34,407 nt of DNA from Chara braunii. Lineage: Eukaryota > Streptophyta > Charophyceae > Charales > Characeae. Positions within the stretch are counted from its first letter, which is position 1. Each line of letters starts with the position of its first letter. The position numbers were made by a program, and so were the translations under genes. A model generated the notes under the pieces. That model ran no database searches. It was not told the DNA's origin and saw only the letters and a program-made list of their open reading frames with translations. The DNA lies in the NCBI GenBank assembly GCA_003427395.1, contig BFEA01000292.1:1552561-1586967 (forward strand), read 5' to 3'. Below are positions 10,846 through 24,700 of this stretch, piece after piece.

Positions 10846-11517
10846 CTACATGATAATCGTGGGCGAAAGGATGTTTGCCTTGATCTCCTTGTGCGGCAAG
10901 ACAACCCCACCATTGCTGTAAATCTCGTCCGAGACGTGCACGTCTTCCCCAAGCACCGTCATGTTCTCCACCCGTGCCCACTGCCCAACCGTCGAATGCC
11001 ATCCAATGATGCTGCCAGAGATATGCGCATGCTTCTTCACACGCACCCCTCGAAGGATTGTACATCTAGAAAGCCGAACGCCCTCCTCGATCACGCAGCC
11101 CGGCCCAACCGTAACATCCGGGCCAATCAAGCAGCCATCCCTCACTTCTGCCGTAGAATCAATCAGAACATTGCCCACCACGTGAGAACCCGTCGCCAGA
11201 GCTTCCGGTGCCTTTTGCCTCAACGAGTTCAAGTACAAGCGCAAGCCAGTGATGTAGTCCTTGGGCTGTCCGACATCCATCCAGAACCCGGGGAGAACCA
11301 TCGCAAACAACTTGTTCTCCGCCGCAATCTTCGGGAAAACTTCCTTCTCAATCGATGTCGGCCTCAGCTCTATCCTGTCCAGCACTTCCGGATTCAATAG
11401 GTAGATTCCAGCATTGATCTTGTTGCCAACAAACACTTGGGGTTTTTCAACAAACCTCTGAACTTGACCCGTTGCCTCGTCAAGAACGACGACACCGTAC
11501 TTCGACGGCTCTTCCAC
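10846..11517 (-). CDS. CYT1: Guanylyltransferase coding exon 4 (residues 139-361 and stop)
   Basis: 672 nt including TAG (10846-10848). It starts [10 protein letters not shown] after the acceptor TTTGTGCAG|GTG. It encodes the rest of the nucleotidyltransferase fold ([27 protein letters not shown]) and the beta-helix ([27 protein letters not shown]), ending NILSPTIIM. It is uninterrupted by repeats. Confidence 0.97.
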   Translation of the reverse strand: MEEPSKYGVVVLDEATGQVQRFVEKPQVFVGNKINAGIYLLNPEVLDRIELRPTSIEKEVFPKIAAENKLFAMVLPGFWMDVGQPKDYITGLRLYLNSLRQKAPEALATGSHVVGNVLIDSTAEVRDGCLIGPDVTVGPGCVIEEGVRLSRCTILRGVRVKKHAHISGSIIGWHSTVGQWARVENMTVLGEDVHVSDEIYSNGGVVLPHKEIKANILSPTIIM

Positions 11518-14500
11518 CTGCACAAACCAAGGTTCAGCAGTGTCAGAGGCAGAAAGAAATGACGTGTTTACACAAGCTCGGATAGCACAAGTAGCATACA
11601 ACCAGTCAGATATATCCACTTCGATTCCTTTTCAACCAGCTCGCCATCAATATGACGATACCGGTTTGAACCACAACTAGCCGCGTGGGACCACGTGGGA
11701 CCAGTTTGGATCCATGTGAAACAAAAAGGGGGAAACGCAAGGAGAGTTATGGCAAGCCTGCTGATTGACCAGTGAATTTGGAACTTCCAACTACCGTCTT
11801 CACCCGAATAGAACACCCGGTCATTATAGCTGTTTTTGGGCCAACTTCCAGTCGAGATACAGCCATAATTACCTGGCGTGCTATTCGGGTGAAAACGGTA
11901 GGCATTTCCAGCATATAGCGAAGTGATCGTACTCTCATGTTGCCATAAGAGGGACCCATCTTGAGCCCACACAATAAATCCAAGAACTCCTATACCATGT
12001 GCATAAGCTCTCTGCAGCTTGGGTCGGGAGTTGTGTTTTCCCACCCTCCGAAGTCCAAACCGCACGTACTTCATAAATAAACATGTTATGAAAGGGTTTG
12101 AAGTAAACCGCATTTCATGAATAATCGTGTTATGAAAGTAGTTGAAGGGAACATGTTTACCATGTGCACAAGCTCTCTGCAGCTTGGGTAGGAGCAAAAA
12201 ACTAAACGGGTAGGCCATAGACTTGCAGGTCCGAGCTCCTGCATGTCCAAGACCATCGACCAGATGCGCACGTACAGACAAAAGTGACATCTAGATGAAG
12301 AGAGAAACAGCCCTCTTCGTTTTCCCACACAGAGAACAAATGATCATTACAGACATATTTGGGGCAACTTTCAGGACACATACAGTGACAATCATCGTGT
12401 GTTTGTTTCAGGGGAAGCCTGCATTTTCCTGAAAATGAAATGGACTGCTTCAACTTCTTTTGCAACCAAGGAAATGTCTCATTCACTCATTCCCGAGATC
12501 GCTGCCTTCCAACTGGAATCTGGTGGAAGAAGGCCTATTGGAGCACCCAGTAAAAAGAATAATCTCTTTACACTTTTCATCCCCCTCCAAATGCCAACAT
12601 CAGTCACCACTTGCAGCCCCAATCCGCTCTTTATATGTAGTGAAAGAACCAATTTGGGCCCCTCCCTGTCAGAAAACAGGGTCTTTGACTTCGTCCCCTG
12701 TAGTTGACCTGGCCTTTATTCTAAAACGAAATAAAAAGCAAGTTGTCCCGTTCCTTGTGCCTTTCTTGTCTGCACAAATGCCCGCACTATCGTTATACCA
12801 TCCCATCACCGCCTAGACAGATACGTTACTCCGCCCCTCCCTATCACAAAGGATCTTTATACTTGACCTGGCCTTTATTATAAAACGAAATAAAAAGCAA
12901 GTTGTCCCGTTCCTTTTGCCTTTCTTGTCTGCACACGGCCAAACAAATTCTGCACCACTACATCTGCACCACTACCTCTCCCAGGCAAGGTCAAGAATAC
13001 AAAATGTGACAAGTTCCAATGAACAGTGCTGCTGGACCAAAATGGCTGATGGGGGGAGCCAAAGGAAAACGCCTAAAAGAAGAAAGGAAAAAGAGAAAGG
13101 ATTCTTTTTTTTTGCCGCACAGTGGAAATCCGACTGCCGCTAGCATCCAACCAACAATGGCCATCGCTGGTACCCAACCAACAATCCCCAGACGGTAGTA
13201 ACCCGCTAGTACCCGGCAGACAATCCCCAGCGCCGAAAGTGTCCACATAGGGCAGCAATCAGACCAGGGATGGGGGTTGGGGGGCGGGGGAGGGGGGGGG
13301 GGCATGAAATTTCGAGTGCCGTCACTTCAGCAGCCACATCCGTGCTCAAGCCTCCAAAAAGGGAACATACAGGAGCTGCTCCCACCGGCCAGATGTCAGC
13401 CAGTAGCATCAGGACCGAGCTTCTTCGATGGACCCATCACAGTGCCTCCCTTCTGATCCCCTACCGCTATGAACATCAGCAGTCTCTGCTAAATGCAACT
13501 CAGGGTGACCAAACACCTATCTCTAGGTGGCGTGCGCCAAGCTTGCCCAGTAAGGTACATCAGGCCAACGGGAATTGACCCAAGACCTCCTGAATGCCAC
13601 GTGTGCGTTACCAACTGAGCTAGGCCGCTGGATAGCAGCAATTTTAAACTATGCAGTGGGGCGTAACCCACATCCACGATTTTTTATCAGATTTGTTTTC
13701 TGGAAGGAGTCAAGGGCAGCAGCAATTTTTGCCCTCGTCTTTCCACGATTTTTCACTCTCAGAAGAACGCCTTGAAATCTGTAGAAATTGGAGGGTCTGT
13801 TAATTTAGTCGTGGTCTTTCCACGAGGAATATTTCAAAAATTCTTTAAACTTCGTTAGGTCGTGAAATAAATGCCATGCCTATTTGCCTCATTCTCGATC
13901 TTTGCCAATCGGCAAAACAGAAACGTACCCTCAATTTCAGCGATGCTTCGCGCTCAGAAGAATTCATTAAAAATCTGAAAATAGGACGGTCCGTAGAATA
14001 GGTCGTGATCTTTTCAGGGAATATATTTAAAAGACTTCAAAACGTCGTTTCAACCACGAAACAAGTGCTGGCCGCAATTCGTTGGATTTTCTTTTCCATT
14101 TCTGCCACTCTGCCAGGTCTCCACACTGTGCTACAGATAGCTACCGGTCCCCAAAATTTCCAACGTAATGTAGAGTGGCGGTTTAAGGTGGACGTATAAG
14201 GTGTACGTAAAACCTCCAAGCATAGAATCCTTCCTCTTTCGTTTCCTTTCTATTCTGGAAGTATCTGACCGCATTCCGGCCCAGAGAGCTGCAAACTGAG
14301 TGCTAGTAGGCGTACACTAGCTGTCTATCCTCCCAAAGGGGTATGAATCGGTAGCAAAGCTTTGTCAGAGAGAAATGAAATTGTGTGTGTGTGTGGGGGG
14401 GGGGGGGGGGGGGGGGGCATGATAGGATCCCCCCACCTTCGTTTCCTTTTTCTCCTATGTATCCGACCGCCTTCCACTCCTGAGAGATGTAAACTGAGTG

Positions 14501-17500
14501 CTAGTGCGAGCACGCTCTCACTGTTGTTCTTCCCAAAGGTGTGTTTTGTGTGTTTGTCAACAGAGACTTCATGAAAGCGACTTTTTTGTGACATTTTCTT
14601 CGTTCTTTTCTTCTGCAGCGCCCGAATAGTGCCGACTTGGACCTTCATATCCTCAAAATGTCCTCCAAGCGGTGTACCGTTTTCCTGCTTGCCTACAACG
14701 CCAAGCCCAGATTTTGTAATTCTGAAAATTTTGGATGTCGGGGGCAGTGGCGGTTTAAGAAAGGAAATGTTAGCGTTCTTCTGGCACAAGTGTCAGGCCT
14801 ACAACTGCCACTGCCAGGCCGGCCTCTCACGACAGATTGGTACTTCGAAAGGGCAAAATCGACCTGTGGGAAAGTGAGGCTCGAAGGAGGCTGCAAGGTA
14901 GAACACGTGGTTTAAGGCTGCCCGCAGGTCCATGGCTGACGTGTTGGACCTATGTCAAGCCTAATAAACCCCAGCCAGGTTGAAGCCCCAAGACGTGACA
15001 ACTGTGATCCTCCCATCTTAGAGGGGACATACCTCTTAGAGGCACCGTGTACTACACTATTAACATTCTCTCTATCAAGGGTCTCATGTCTGTGATTGAG
15101 ACCCTGGCCCGGGCTCAAGCCCAATTTCCACCCAGGCTGGAACCCCAGAACACTATGGAGACCACTTCCTGCCGGGCCCCACCCCTCCCACCTAGCTACT
15201 CTTGCAGTACCCCGTTCGGCTTGACCCACTTTGAGAGCAGTCGTCCATCCATCACAAAGACAGAGGGCAAGTACTTCTTGGCTATTTCGGTCGGACGCCA
15301 CTGGTTACTATGTTCACGCTTGAACCATGAACAGCCACTGGTACTATGTGCATGCTTGATCCATGAACATGGCCGTGCTATCGGGGCAAGTTCGCATTTC
15401 TGCTATGATCAAGTTCGTATTTTCTTATCGTGATCGTAGCACCACACATGCCTCACCGGTCCCTTTAGCAGGGCTTTAGGCTTCATACACTTCGTTTCGA
15501 GTACACAGTTCCTGCCATACGATCTGAACATCTCACGGCAGCACTTCGGCACAATGAAAAATACTCGACAAAAAGACTAAACCCCCACTTTGGTGGGACC
15601 AGGGGATTCCGGGCATTTATTTAATTCTCTACCTGTCTAAAGCTCTCAACCATCACCCCACTGCCATTCATAGAGGTAGCCTATTCCCTGCACTTGCACA
15701 TAAGTGCCGTTCTCTATTCCACAGCTAGCCTGTAATTCTCCTATTCTAGCCTTGAAACATGTAATGTTCCCTGCCTGGCTGCTCATTTCCTATTCTAGCC
15801 TTAAGCCACCAGTACACCCGGGGCTAAATGTACGAGCCTAAACTTTAATTTTGCCAACCCTGAAAACGACCGGTAAGGTTGGCACCAGTACCGGCCGCTG
15901 TTGGATTGAGTGCTGGACCTGCTGCTGTCACAAGGAACGAAGGAAAGGCCGCTGTTTTCACTCATGTGCCACCGAAAGCCATCAGATGGCCGTAACTTCC
16001 AACAGATACATTCGGGAAAAAGTGCAAGCGTGAGTATGCCTTCACGGAAACGGCCCGGCAAAAAAAAAAAAAAAAAGAAACGGCCTGACACTCTGATTCC
16101 ATCGCTCCCCATCTCTCCAGGCAGGGAAACGTGACCTGAAAAAAAGGTTGGCAGGCCCATCTTTCCCAAAAAAATCAAGAAAATGAAAATAATTACAGCA
16201 AAAAATCGCAGCAGGGCTTTTTCTACTAGATCTGTACCTGATTGCCATCAGATTCATTGAGGGTGGTCCACAAATGCAGTCAGATGCATTCATGTACCTG
16301 TAGCCAGAGTATGTCGCGAGCACCGGTTCGAACCCGGTTTTCTGCCTCCAGGGTGGTAAGAGCCCCTGAAGATAGAAGAGGGCCTAGGTTCGATGGCTCC
16401 ATTCTATTCGTGGGGAGCTGCTCCTGCTGGAAACCGGGTCCAGCGTCCCAAAAACCATAATATAGTCTTTGAATACAGCAAGCTAACTGGCCTCTTCACC
16501 CAGGCGCTTACTGAGCATGTGGGCTTTAGATTTGATTCGTTGGGCTGGATACTCAATTCGTTCCAGTGCCCACCTCTCACAGCAGGGAGGCAGGCACAGG
16601 CACTAAGGGTCTGATCCCACCACTACACTACATCCCAGTTACAGTGTAGTTTTCAGATCCCACCACTTTCCTACGTCGTCACGGCCGCCGAAATATTTTG
16701 CCTTACTTTCGTTTGGGTGTGTCGTGGCAGCACGTCCGCGAAGGGCACAAGTGTAGTTACAAGTTTTCTGTAGACCCTGAGGGGTTCTCCACAGCGAAAA
16801 AGAGGGAGCAATTTGCTCTTTTTTTTTTTTCTTCTCGTTCGTCCATTTGCAGCATCAGGAATGTCCGTGGACCACACTGTTGTGTGGCATTTCGGTTGGC
16901 GAAAACGTCCGCCCTCTGCAACAGCCCACAAATAACCGCCACGGGTCCAGGACAACCACCGAAGAAGTCGCCCTCGTGGGATCCGTTCTCTTTTTCGTCC
17001 GGCCACGGCCGCTGACATCTTTGTAGTGCTTTTTCGCGACTACAGTCGTAGTGTAGTGGTGGGATCAGACCCTAACACCCACGTTCGTTTTTCTTTCCTT
17101 TTTTAAGCCCCCTCACGTGCACGTGTTTCCACATGGCAGACACTCTTGAGGAAAACAAGTAGTCCATTCGGCCTTCTCTGTCAGGCCCACCTGATTCCTC
17201 CCCCATAACCGTACCGGCCCTCCCCCGAGCCCAAGTTGCCACCAATTTACTGAATATAACGCCCGGGCATTATAAACGAATTCGTATACAACGCCCGGGC
17301 CCATATCCCACTTGCAGCGCTGAGTGAGTTCAACGCCGAGTTTTCTATCCCGTGTGACCTGGAGCGACCCAGGAGATGAGTTCTCTCACCGTCCATCGCG
17401 CGGTCGGATTTTCAGAAAGAAGGAAAACGAGAGTTGGGTTGCCTTTCTTTAGTAGGATAATCGAACGAAAATCGATCTACCCTACCCCGCTTCCGTTGAG

Positions 17501-20500
17501 CTAGCTACCTTTCTGGAAGCAGGTTAGCTGCTCAAGGGAGAGGCCACATTCACGAGGTCAGTGAAGGTCAGTGAAGTTTCCGAGCCGAGGGTTAGATACT
17601 AGACCAACAACACAGCTCAAATAATGGTAGAGGCGATATCCACCGAGTCAGTGGAATTTCGAAGGGCTAAAAAGCAGACCCATCATTTCAGCATATTCTT
17701 TTTTCCTCCAGCGTGCTACAGGGAGAGGCCTCACTCACCACATATCCACCGAGTCAGTGGAATTTCGAAGGGTTAAAAAGCGGACCCATCATTTCAGCAT
17801 ATCCTTTTTTCCTCCAGCGTGCTGCAGGGAGAGGCCACATTCACCACATCAGCGAAGTTTCGGCGAGAGTTTAAACACTACGTAGACCAAGAACAAAGCA
17901 CGAGAAATGGGAGAGGAACGTTCACCACGTCAGTGAAGTTACGGAGATTTAACGCTGGAAAGAACCAAGCGTGAAAAATACATGTTTCTCGAAAGACATA
18001 CCTGCACTGTGTTCGCAGCCACATGCGTATGTAGTATGTACGCACGTGCTGGTGGAATGTCTAGGTAAACAGACTGTCTTCACGGCTTCCGTACATAGGA
18101 AACGCAGTGAAACTAGTCCAGTAGGTGATGCTGGTTGCTGCCCTACCCCTCAGCCAACAACGTGGGAGACAGAAAAGCAACAAAATTCAAACAACTTATC
18201 TTTGGGTCAGCGGCATAGCTCGGTTGGTTGAGCATTCGGCTCCCCACAGCCTCCTGCAGCACACTTCGGGCTTGCCACCTGAGATAGACGGTTCGCCTCC
18301 CGCGGACTAGGTAGGGGGAAGGTCGGGCCCTTTCCACCCATGCTGAGAGTTAGATTCAAACCTGAAGGGGTAGGTAGGCCTGAGAGGATAGGTAGATCAG
18401 TATAGATCAGATAGGAAAGCGTCCTGTAGGCTCGGGAACTGGACTTAGATAGATATAGGCATGAGGGTAACCTTTTCTTCTTTTTTTGAAGGGATAAGGG
18501 TAGCTATTGCGAGGCATACTGGATTTGGATTAAAAAAAAAAAAAAAAAAAAGCGAGCCTTTTTTTTCCCCAAAATAAGACCTGTCTGTCCTACTAGGGGA
18601 CGTGATAATAGCACCCTCCCTGGGGTGGGTGCTGGGTGCTCTCCCACGTTCTAGCAGAATATATGCATTCTCTATTTTAGTATTTTCCACATTCGGCAAG
18701 TTCTTCGGCAACCCTTACAAATTTCAAAAACCAAACGCACACCCCCAAAAAGCATTCCACAAATCCATTTCCACTTACCTTGGTAACTAGGATGGTCGCT
18801 TCCCCTTTGCTCTTCTGGTGAAATTCGTAGAGCTTTCGCAGAGGGTACTCGCTGATGACATCACTGTTCAACACAAAGAAGGGATCACCACTTCCGTCCA
18901 CAAGCAGTTCACGTGCGAGGGCAAGTGGCCCTGCCGTGCCCATTGGCTCCTTCTCCTGTGAGCAGGTGATCTTGATGCCAACCTTTATCTCGAACTCCTT
19001 CAAGAAGCTTTGCATCACCTGATAGCAACGCAAAGAAAGCCACAGATCAGCGCAGGTAAAGTTTCTACCACAATTTTTTCACAATTCCACACTTCTGAAG
19101 AGCGTGGCGGTTCCAAAAAGCAGGTGGGGCGCAGTGAGGCGCTGCCAGGCCGGGCGCTGGCAGTTTAACAGCAACAGGTTTTAAGGGCCGAATGTGGACG
19201 TATTTCTGGAGAGGTGCAGGAAATGTCTGTTGATCTGCTTTTCTGCATTGCTGCCTAAAACCCATCCAGATTCATGCGCTAAAGCCAAATGTCTTTGCCC
19301 GTGGGCAGGGCCCTTGGACCCGATCAAACAAAAACATATATTTTCCCAAACTGTTGCTCGTCCCAAAAACAAATAAAAACCAAATTTGGCAAACTACGTG
19401 CAAGATATACTCCGTTCAGATGGCCGTCTGGATTACAACTCGCGTCTGTACCCCAACAGATGATAGGCGTGGCAACTGAGCTAGGCCGGTTTGTCACAAA
19501 AACAAGTTTTTGTTCTGTTTTGGTTCTTTTTCGCATGTCAGCAAATCTTCTTTGTAACGTTCCAATTTTATGAATGTTTGGCACACAGTCATTTCTTTCT
19601 TTTTTCTCTTTCTTCCCACTTATTTTTTTGTTGTTGGGGACGTCTCCCATATCACTTAAAGTTCAGGCGGAACACAAACCAGAAAAAAAAAAAAATGAAA
19701 CACCAAAACCACCACTTCATTGGCCGCCAAAATGGATCCGGATACCTTTGTCGGCCTTTTTGCTAAGATCAAGTGCAGCATCTGTTCTGATCAGTTTAAT
19801 ATCTGATCTGTGGTCCATCGGGCAACAATTAAAAAAGAAAAAAAAAAAAAGAAAAAAAAGATCCGGACGTACCTGGACGTCTGCATGGCATCCGAACCTA
19901 AGTCGACACAGGTCGGGATGGTGTCCAGATCCAAGTCCAGCTGAACCATGCCACCGACCTGTGACTGCAACACACGCCCAATCCATATTCCTTATCTGAA
20001 CTGATCAAAATATGAAACCTTCCGTTCTTTACAGAGATATGACCCTACGACGGCTACGAAGAATGCCATACAGGTCTGCCACGCCTCTTCATGAAAAACA
20101 GAAATTATTCTTCTGATGGCAAGCAGAGCACGGTCATCAGGCCACACAGCTACTACTCGGAGATATGAAACATTTCCTTTCTTTACAGAGAGATCACCCT
20201 AGGGCGGCTACGAACAGTGCCATACAGGTCTGACACGCCTCTTCATGAAAAACAGAAATTATTCTTCTGGTAGCAATCAGAGCACGGTCAAGTCAGGCCA
20301 CGCAGCTTCCCCCCACCCCAACTGCGAACGTCACGCGCAAGCCCCTCCCAATGGAAGCAACTACTAGTTTTCTACCCGCGAGATCTTTGCACCATGCAAT
20401 CCTGATTCCAATCACCAAGTAACAGCTGCTCACCTCAGGCTGATAGTTGATTGCCAAAACCACCTCTGTCACACCAACTGCCTTTAGGGCTTCAATCTGT

Positions 20501-20532
20501 GAAAGGGTAACAAGCCAACACCACTAAATTAG

Positions 20533-20606
<74 letters not shown>

Positions 20607-21726
20607 NNNNNNNNNNNNNNNNNNNNNNNNNNNNNNNNNNNNNNNNNNNNNNNNNNNNNNNNNNNNNNNNNNNNNNNNNNNNNNNNNNNNNNNNNNNGTC
20701 CGTGTGGGTGTGCGGATGTGTGGGTGTGTGTGTGTGTGTCCATGCATGCCCCACACATAAACATGGATCTGGCTCTTGTTTGACCTTCGATCCAAAATCG
20801 ATGGTAATCGAGAGTGCAACACAGCAATTTCAAGCCCAACCCAACGTTCTGCAAAAACGGCAACCAAGGACTTCAGAATTTTGTGAAAAGCAGAATATTG
20901 GATATTTCATATTTCAAAAGAAACATGAAAACACTAAGGGCCTCGCCGCACCACTCACCAAACGCAACCATTTCGTATGAACCGGCACTACAACCCCTAT
21001 TCTTTGAAAGTGTTGGCATTTGACGAGTGGTGCAACGAGGCCCTCATCCTCAAGAGAATCAGCTAGTGCTGCAACTTCGCGAATCAATCATTTCATAATC
21101 ATGACTGGCAATTTACCTGGTTCGGCGAATTAGTTTCATTTTCCAAAATTTCCAAAACCGCAACAGAACCGATTTAGAATGGACGGTGGGTCCCAAGTTC
21201 AAATCTGTGACATGGCAAGTGCATGATCAGCGAGGTTGTGGGATACATACACCCGCAAAAGTTTTGCTCTTTTCCACATCTGGTGAGTGGCACAGCGAGG
21301 CCCGAAAGTCCTTCCTCTGAATCTACAGGCCACAGTTGGAACACGCATTTCGCAAATAACCACCAAAATCTTGAAGAGGGAAAAAGACAAAAGGGAGGGG
21401 ACATGCAAAGATCTTCCATCGTACGCAACCTGTTATACATAACCCCCAAAAAAGTGTTATACCAGCCTCCCGGGTAGATTATCCTCGCACGTAGCTATTA
21501 CCAAACAGGTTAAGAGCTCAACCCAAGTCAGATCACAATCCCTTCCAAAACAAACGTGGAGTGTTTGTGTACCAGCCTCCTGGCTAAGTTATCCTCACAA
21601 GTAGCTGCTAACAAATAGATCAAGAGCTTATAACAATGTTAGTCCAAGACTACCCCTTACAAAACAAACGTGGAAGAAAACAGGAGCCACAAAGCGGCGG
21701 ATTCCAAGACCACAGGAGGAAGCGGG

Positions 21727-21758
<32 letters not shown>

Positions 21759-24700
21759 TGTCCCCGGCTACCACAACGGTACTAGATTCGAAAACCAACA
21801 ACCACAGGAGGGAGTAGGTCCACATCGCTCACCGTAGCAGACGGTAAACACTCAAAAGTTATTGCTGTGTTGTGTGGTCCTTTTCACGTGCCGTTGTGTT
21901 GTCCACCATAATTACAGTTTGGGTTCAATTCCGCGCAGCCAAGGATTCATGTTCGCTGTACACCACTCCACAAAAGAGAACCGTGCAAGACAGACTCTTC
22001 CAGTGGGACTTTCACCGACTGATTAGGGGGTCCAATTTGTGTCGTCCATCTGGTGGTAAAACAGCTTGCCTCAATCACAACGAACAGTGATGGCTTCTTG
22101 ACCGTTATGCAAAACAATTCTACAAAGCAAGTGTCAAGAGCATGTAGGACGAAGGCTCTAGAAGCTGTCGCTGGATGCTCAGTGGCGGCTGGAAATCCGC
22201 ATTGTGGTATGAGGTCGTGGGTTCAAAACTCACGGCCTCGCGCACGTCCGCCGTTTCGCAGTTTCATAGCGCCCTGCCATTCGCGGCCCCCCCTTGGGAC
22301 TACGCACGGTAAGTTTATACAGACACTGCCTGCGCACCGCCCAAGGGGTTTAGGTCCATGGGTGTAGCATGTTGGATAGGGCCATGGGGAAGGCTGCTGT
22401 ACTTTGTCTTGAGGGGGTTTCGAGGATCAGGTCTTGTCTTGGCTCCGCCATGGGCCATAGGGGTTAGTATTTAGGGGGGGTTACGGGGATTAGGGGGGAT
22501 GTACATGTATGGACTTGATTGGGATTGTTGCCAATAGACAGAACCGGTTAGACTTGTCTGTACGTGTGATAGACCTGGTTGGATTTGCCCGTAATATGAT
22601 TGTAATAGGATGCGGTTGTCTGCAAATGGTGCAATTGATGCAACAGTCAGAACCGCAGCGTAGCCACTTCGACCCCTCTGATCTGTCAGTCCTGTCAGTA
22701 TGTACTCGCCTGTGTGGGTGTCATGATAGCGAAGGTACCATGGGGTTTCCCGCTACTGTGACACCTATGCACGAGTCCACACAGAGAAAGCCTGGCTACA
22801 GTGGGGCCCATTTCGGGGGGTAAATTCTACACACAAATAGAGGGGTAGTAGGAGACGGAGATCAGGTACTTCTCATCCCACTGGCATCTCAGATGCCTGT
22901 GGGGGGTGCTTAATCCAGGTAGGGGGGCTGAGGGAATACTCGTTGGGGAATTAGGGAAGATTGTGGAGTCCTAAGGGAGCTTTGGGATAGGTAGGCATCA
23001 TACCTAGGATAGAGGGAAGGTGGGATATCGCACCTTAGCAGAATGGACAGTCCGCTGCCCATAGAGTCTGTAGGGATGTGGCGCAGAAAGGGGATGACTG
23101 CACTACGCATGGACCCTGCCTGTGCCCCAGTCGTCCTTAGCCCTATGGTCAGGGTACAATCTGCATACAGATGTGCGGGTTAGTCCTGTAAGCGTCGGAG
23201 CAGATCACGGCTCGCGATCTGAGCATTAGCATAGGTCACGATACTGTGGTGCCACCTTGAGATAACTCCTAGGGTCCCCACAATCCATCTCATCTCCCAA
23301 TGGATCAAGTACCGAGTCACTCCTTGAGGCCTGGCCTCCACCCTCTACTACACCCTGGACCTTGAAAAAAAAAGAAAAACTAAGCTTCTGTCCACTGAGA
23401 CTAGGTATGCACCCAAAAACAAATGGACTAGCACAACCGAACAGTCGACTCTAGGCGTTTTTGCGGCACAAGACGGCCTACACCACAAAAGGAGGGTGCA
23501 AGCCCTGCCTGTCAATAAGGGACGCCTCTTGAGCTGCTGAATCTGCCTCGAGGGGGGAGCCTTTTCAGCTGCTGAATCTGCTTCGAGGTGGGGAGGCAGC
23601 GCTTATGTATACGCTTTTCGAAATCGACGGTAAGACCAAGTGTAGTATCTGTTCTGATCAGTTTTTAAAAAATCATAAATGAATGCGAGATGAAAATATG
23701 GATCGACCATTCGCAACCTACCTTCTTCCCCCGAATACAACGTACGGTCATTATAGCTGTATCTAGACTGAAAGGTGCCTCAAATACAGCTAGAATATCC
23801 GTACGTTGTATTCGGCGGAAGAAGGTAAACCTTAATCCACAGGGTCAGAAGCTCAGAACCTTCCCAGTGAATGATGATACTCGTTGACTTTCAAGAAACA
23901 GTGAAGGGGACAGTGCAGAAATAGCCGCTTCATCTTCAAAAGGGCAAAATTAGCCGCGTCAGAACGGACCTGTTCCGCTGCTTGCACTTCCGGCTAGATT
24001 TCATGCACTCGGGCAACTGCACGTCCAGGAGCATTTCAGCCCGGCAGGCTCCTGAAAAACTCGTCGATCCCTTTATGCCCCTTCTTTTCCACTGAGAAAA
24101 GACGCATCATTTCTTTCGGGTACAATACCCTAAGGTCGTATGAACGGATTAATTAGGGGGCCCAGCGGGCATTCCACTGAGCCCGGCTTCCCGCCACCTG
24201 TCATTTAGGAGGGGTGGACCGACACCTTTATTTGGAATGTCCTCGTTTATTACGAGACATCAACGAACTCTCAAACAAGGAAAAAAAAGAGACTCTCACG
24301 CAACACCTTCGCCGTCTCTCATTTGCGAGTTTTGCTGGGAGACAAGGTTTGTGGGTTTTGTGCTGGGAGACGGAAGGGGGGGCGGTAGGGGGTAAGGAGT
24401 CGAAAGGGTGTTCGACAGTGGCGATCCCGTTCGAGACAAGACGACGGGTTCACCCCTCAATATGCCCCTTTGGGTGGCTCCACCGCCACACGCACGGGCG
24501 TGTGGCAAGGTAGGAAACATCTGCAAAGGATATTCCGAAGACAAACTCCTGGAGCACAAGGGTTACTTTCTTCCACCGAATACAACGTACGGTAATTATA
24601 TCTGTATCTGGGGCATCTTTCAGTCTAAGGTAGCAGACATCGCCAACGGCGCCCGCTTACAATATTCCCTCCAACGCCTGCGCAGACTACTGCTATTTTG

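Larger units (their letters stand above)
11518..18778 (-). other. Intron 3 of the guanylyltransferase gene (7,261 bp)
   Basis: GT-AG, phase 0. It is packed with repeats: a 109-bp foldback (11792), tandem duplications, a SINE (13371-13633), a Tourist-like MITE (16607-17072), a 106-bp tandem repeat (17636) and a tRNA-headed fragment (18206). No gene is seen inside it. Remaining stretches such as 12190-12700, 14900-15300 and 15400-16300 show only short direct repeats and homopolymer runs. Confidence 0.9.
19019..20433 (-). other. Intron 2 of the guanylyltransferase gene (1,415 bp)
   Basis: GT-AG, phase 0. It holds a tRNA-like fragment (19425-19495), a short segment shared with intron 1 (19765-19797) and a 153-bp tandem duplication (20010-20315). 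Confidence 0.92.

Noticed and set aside
11568-12290. 240-codon minus-strand frame abutting exon 4
   Set aside because: It lies in intron 3, contains the foldback MITE and tandem repeats, and has no family resemblance. The exon 4 acceptor is upstream-bounded at 11517.
21186-21215. B-box-like AAGTTCAAATC
   Set aside because: No A box upstream on the plus strand and no repeat partner seen; too weak to list.
22440-22500. Telomere-like TTTAGGG text
   Set aside because: Only scattered TTAGGGG-like strings with irregular spacing; not an array.
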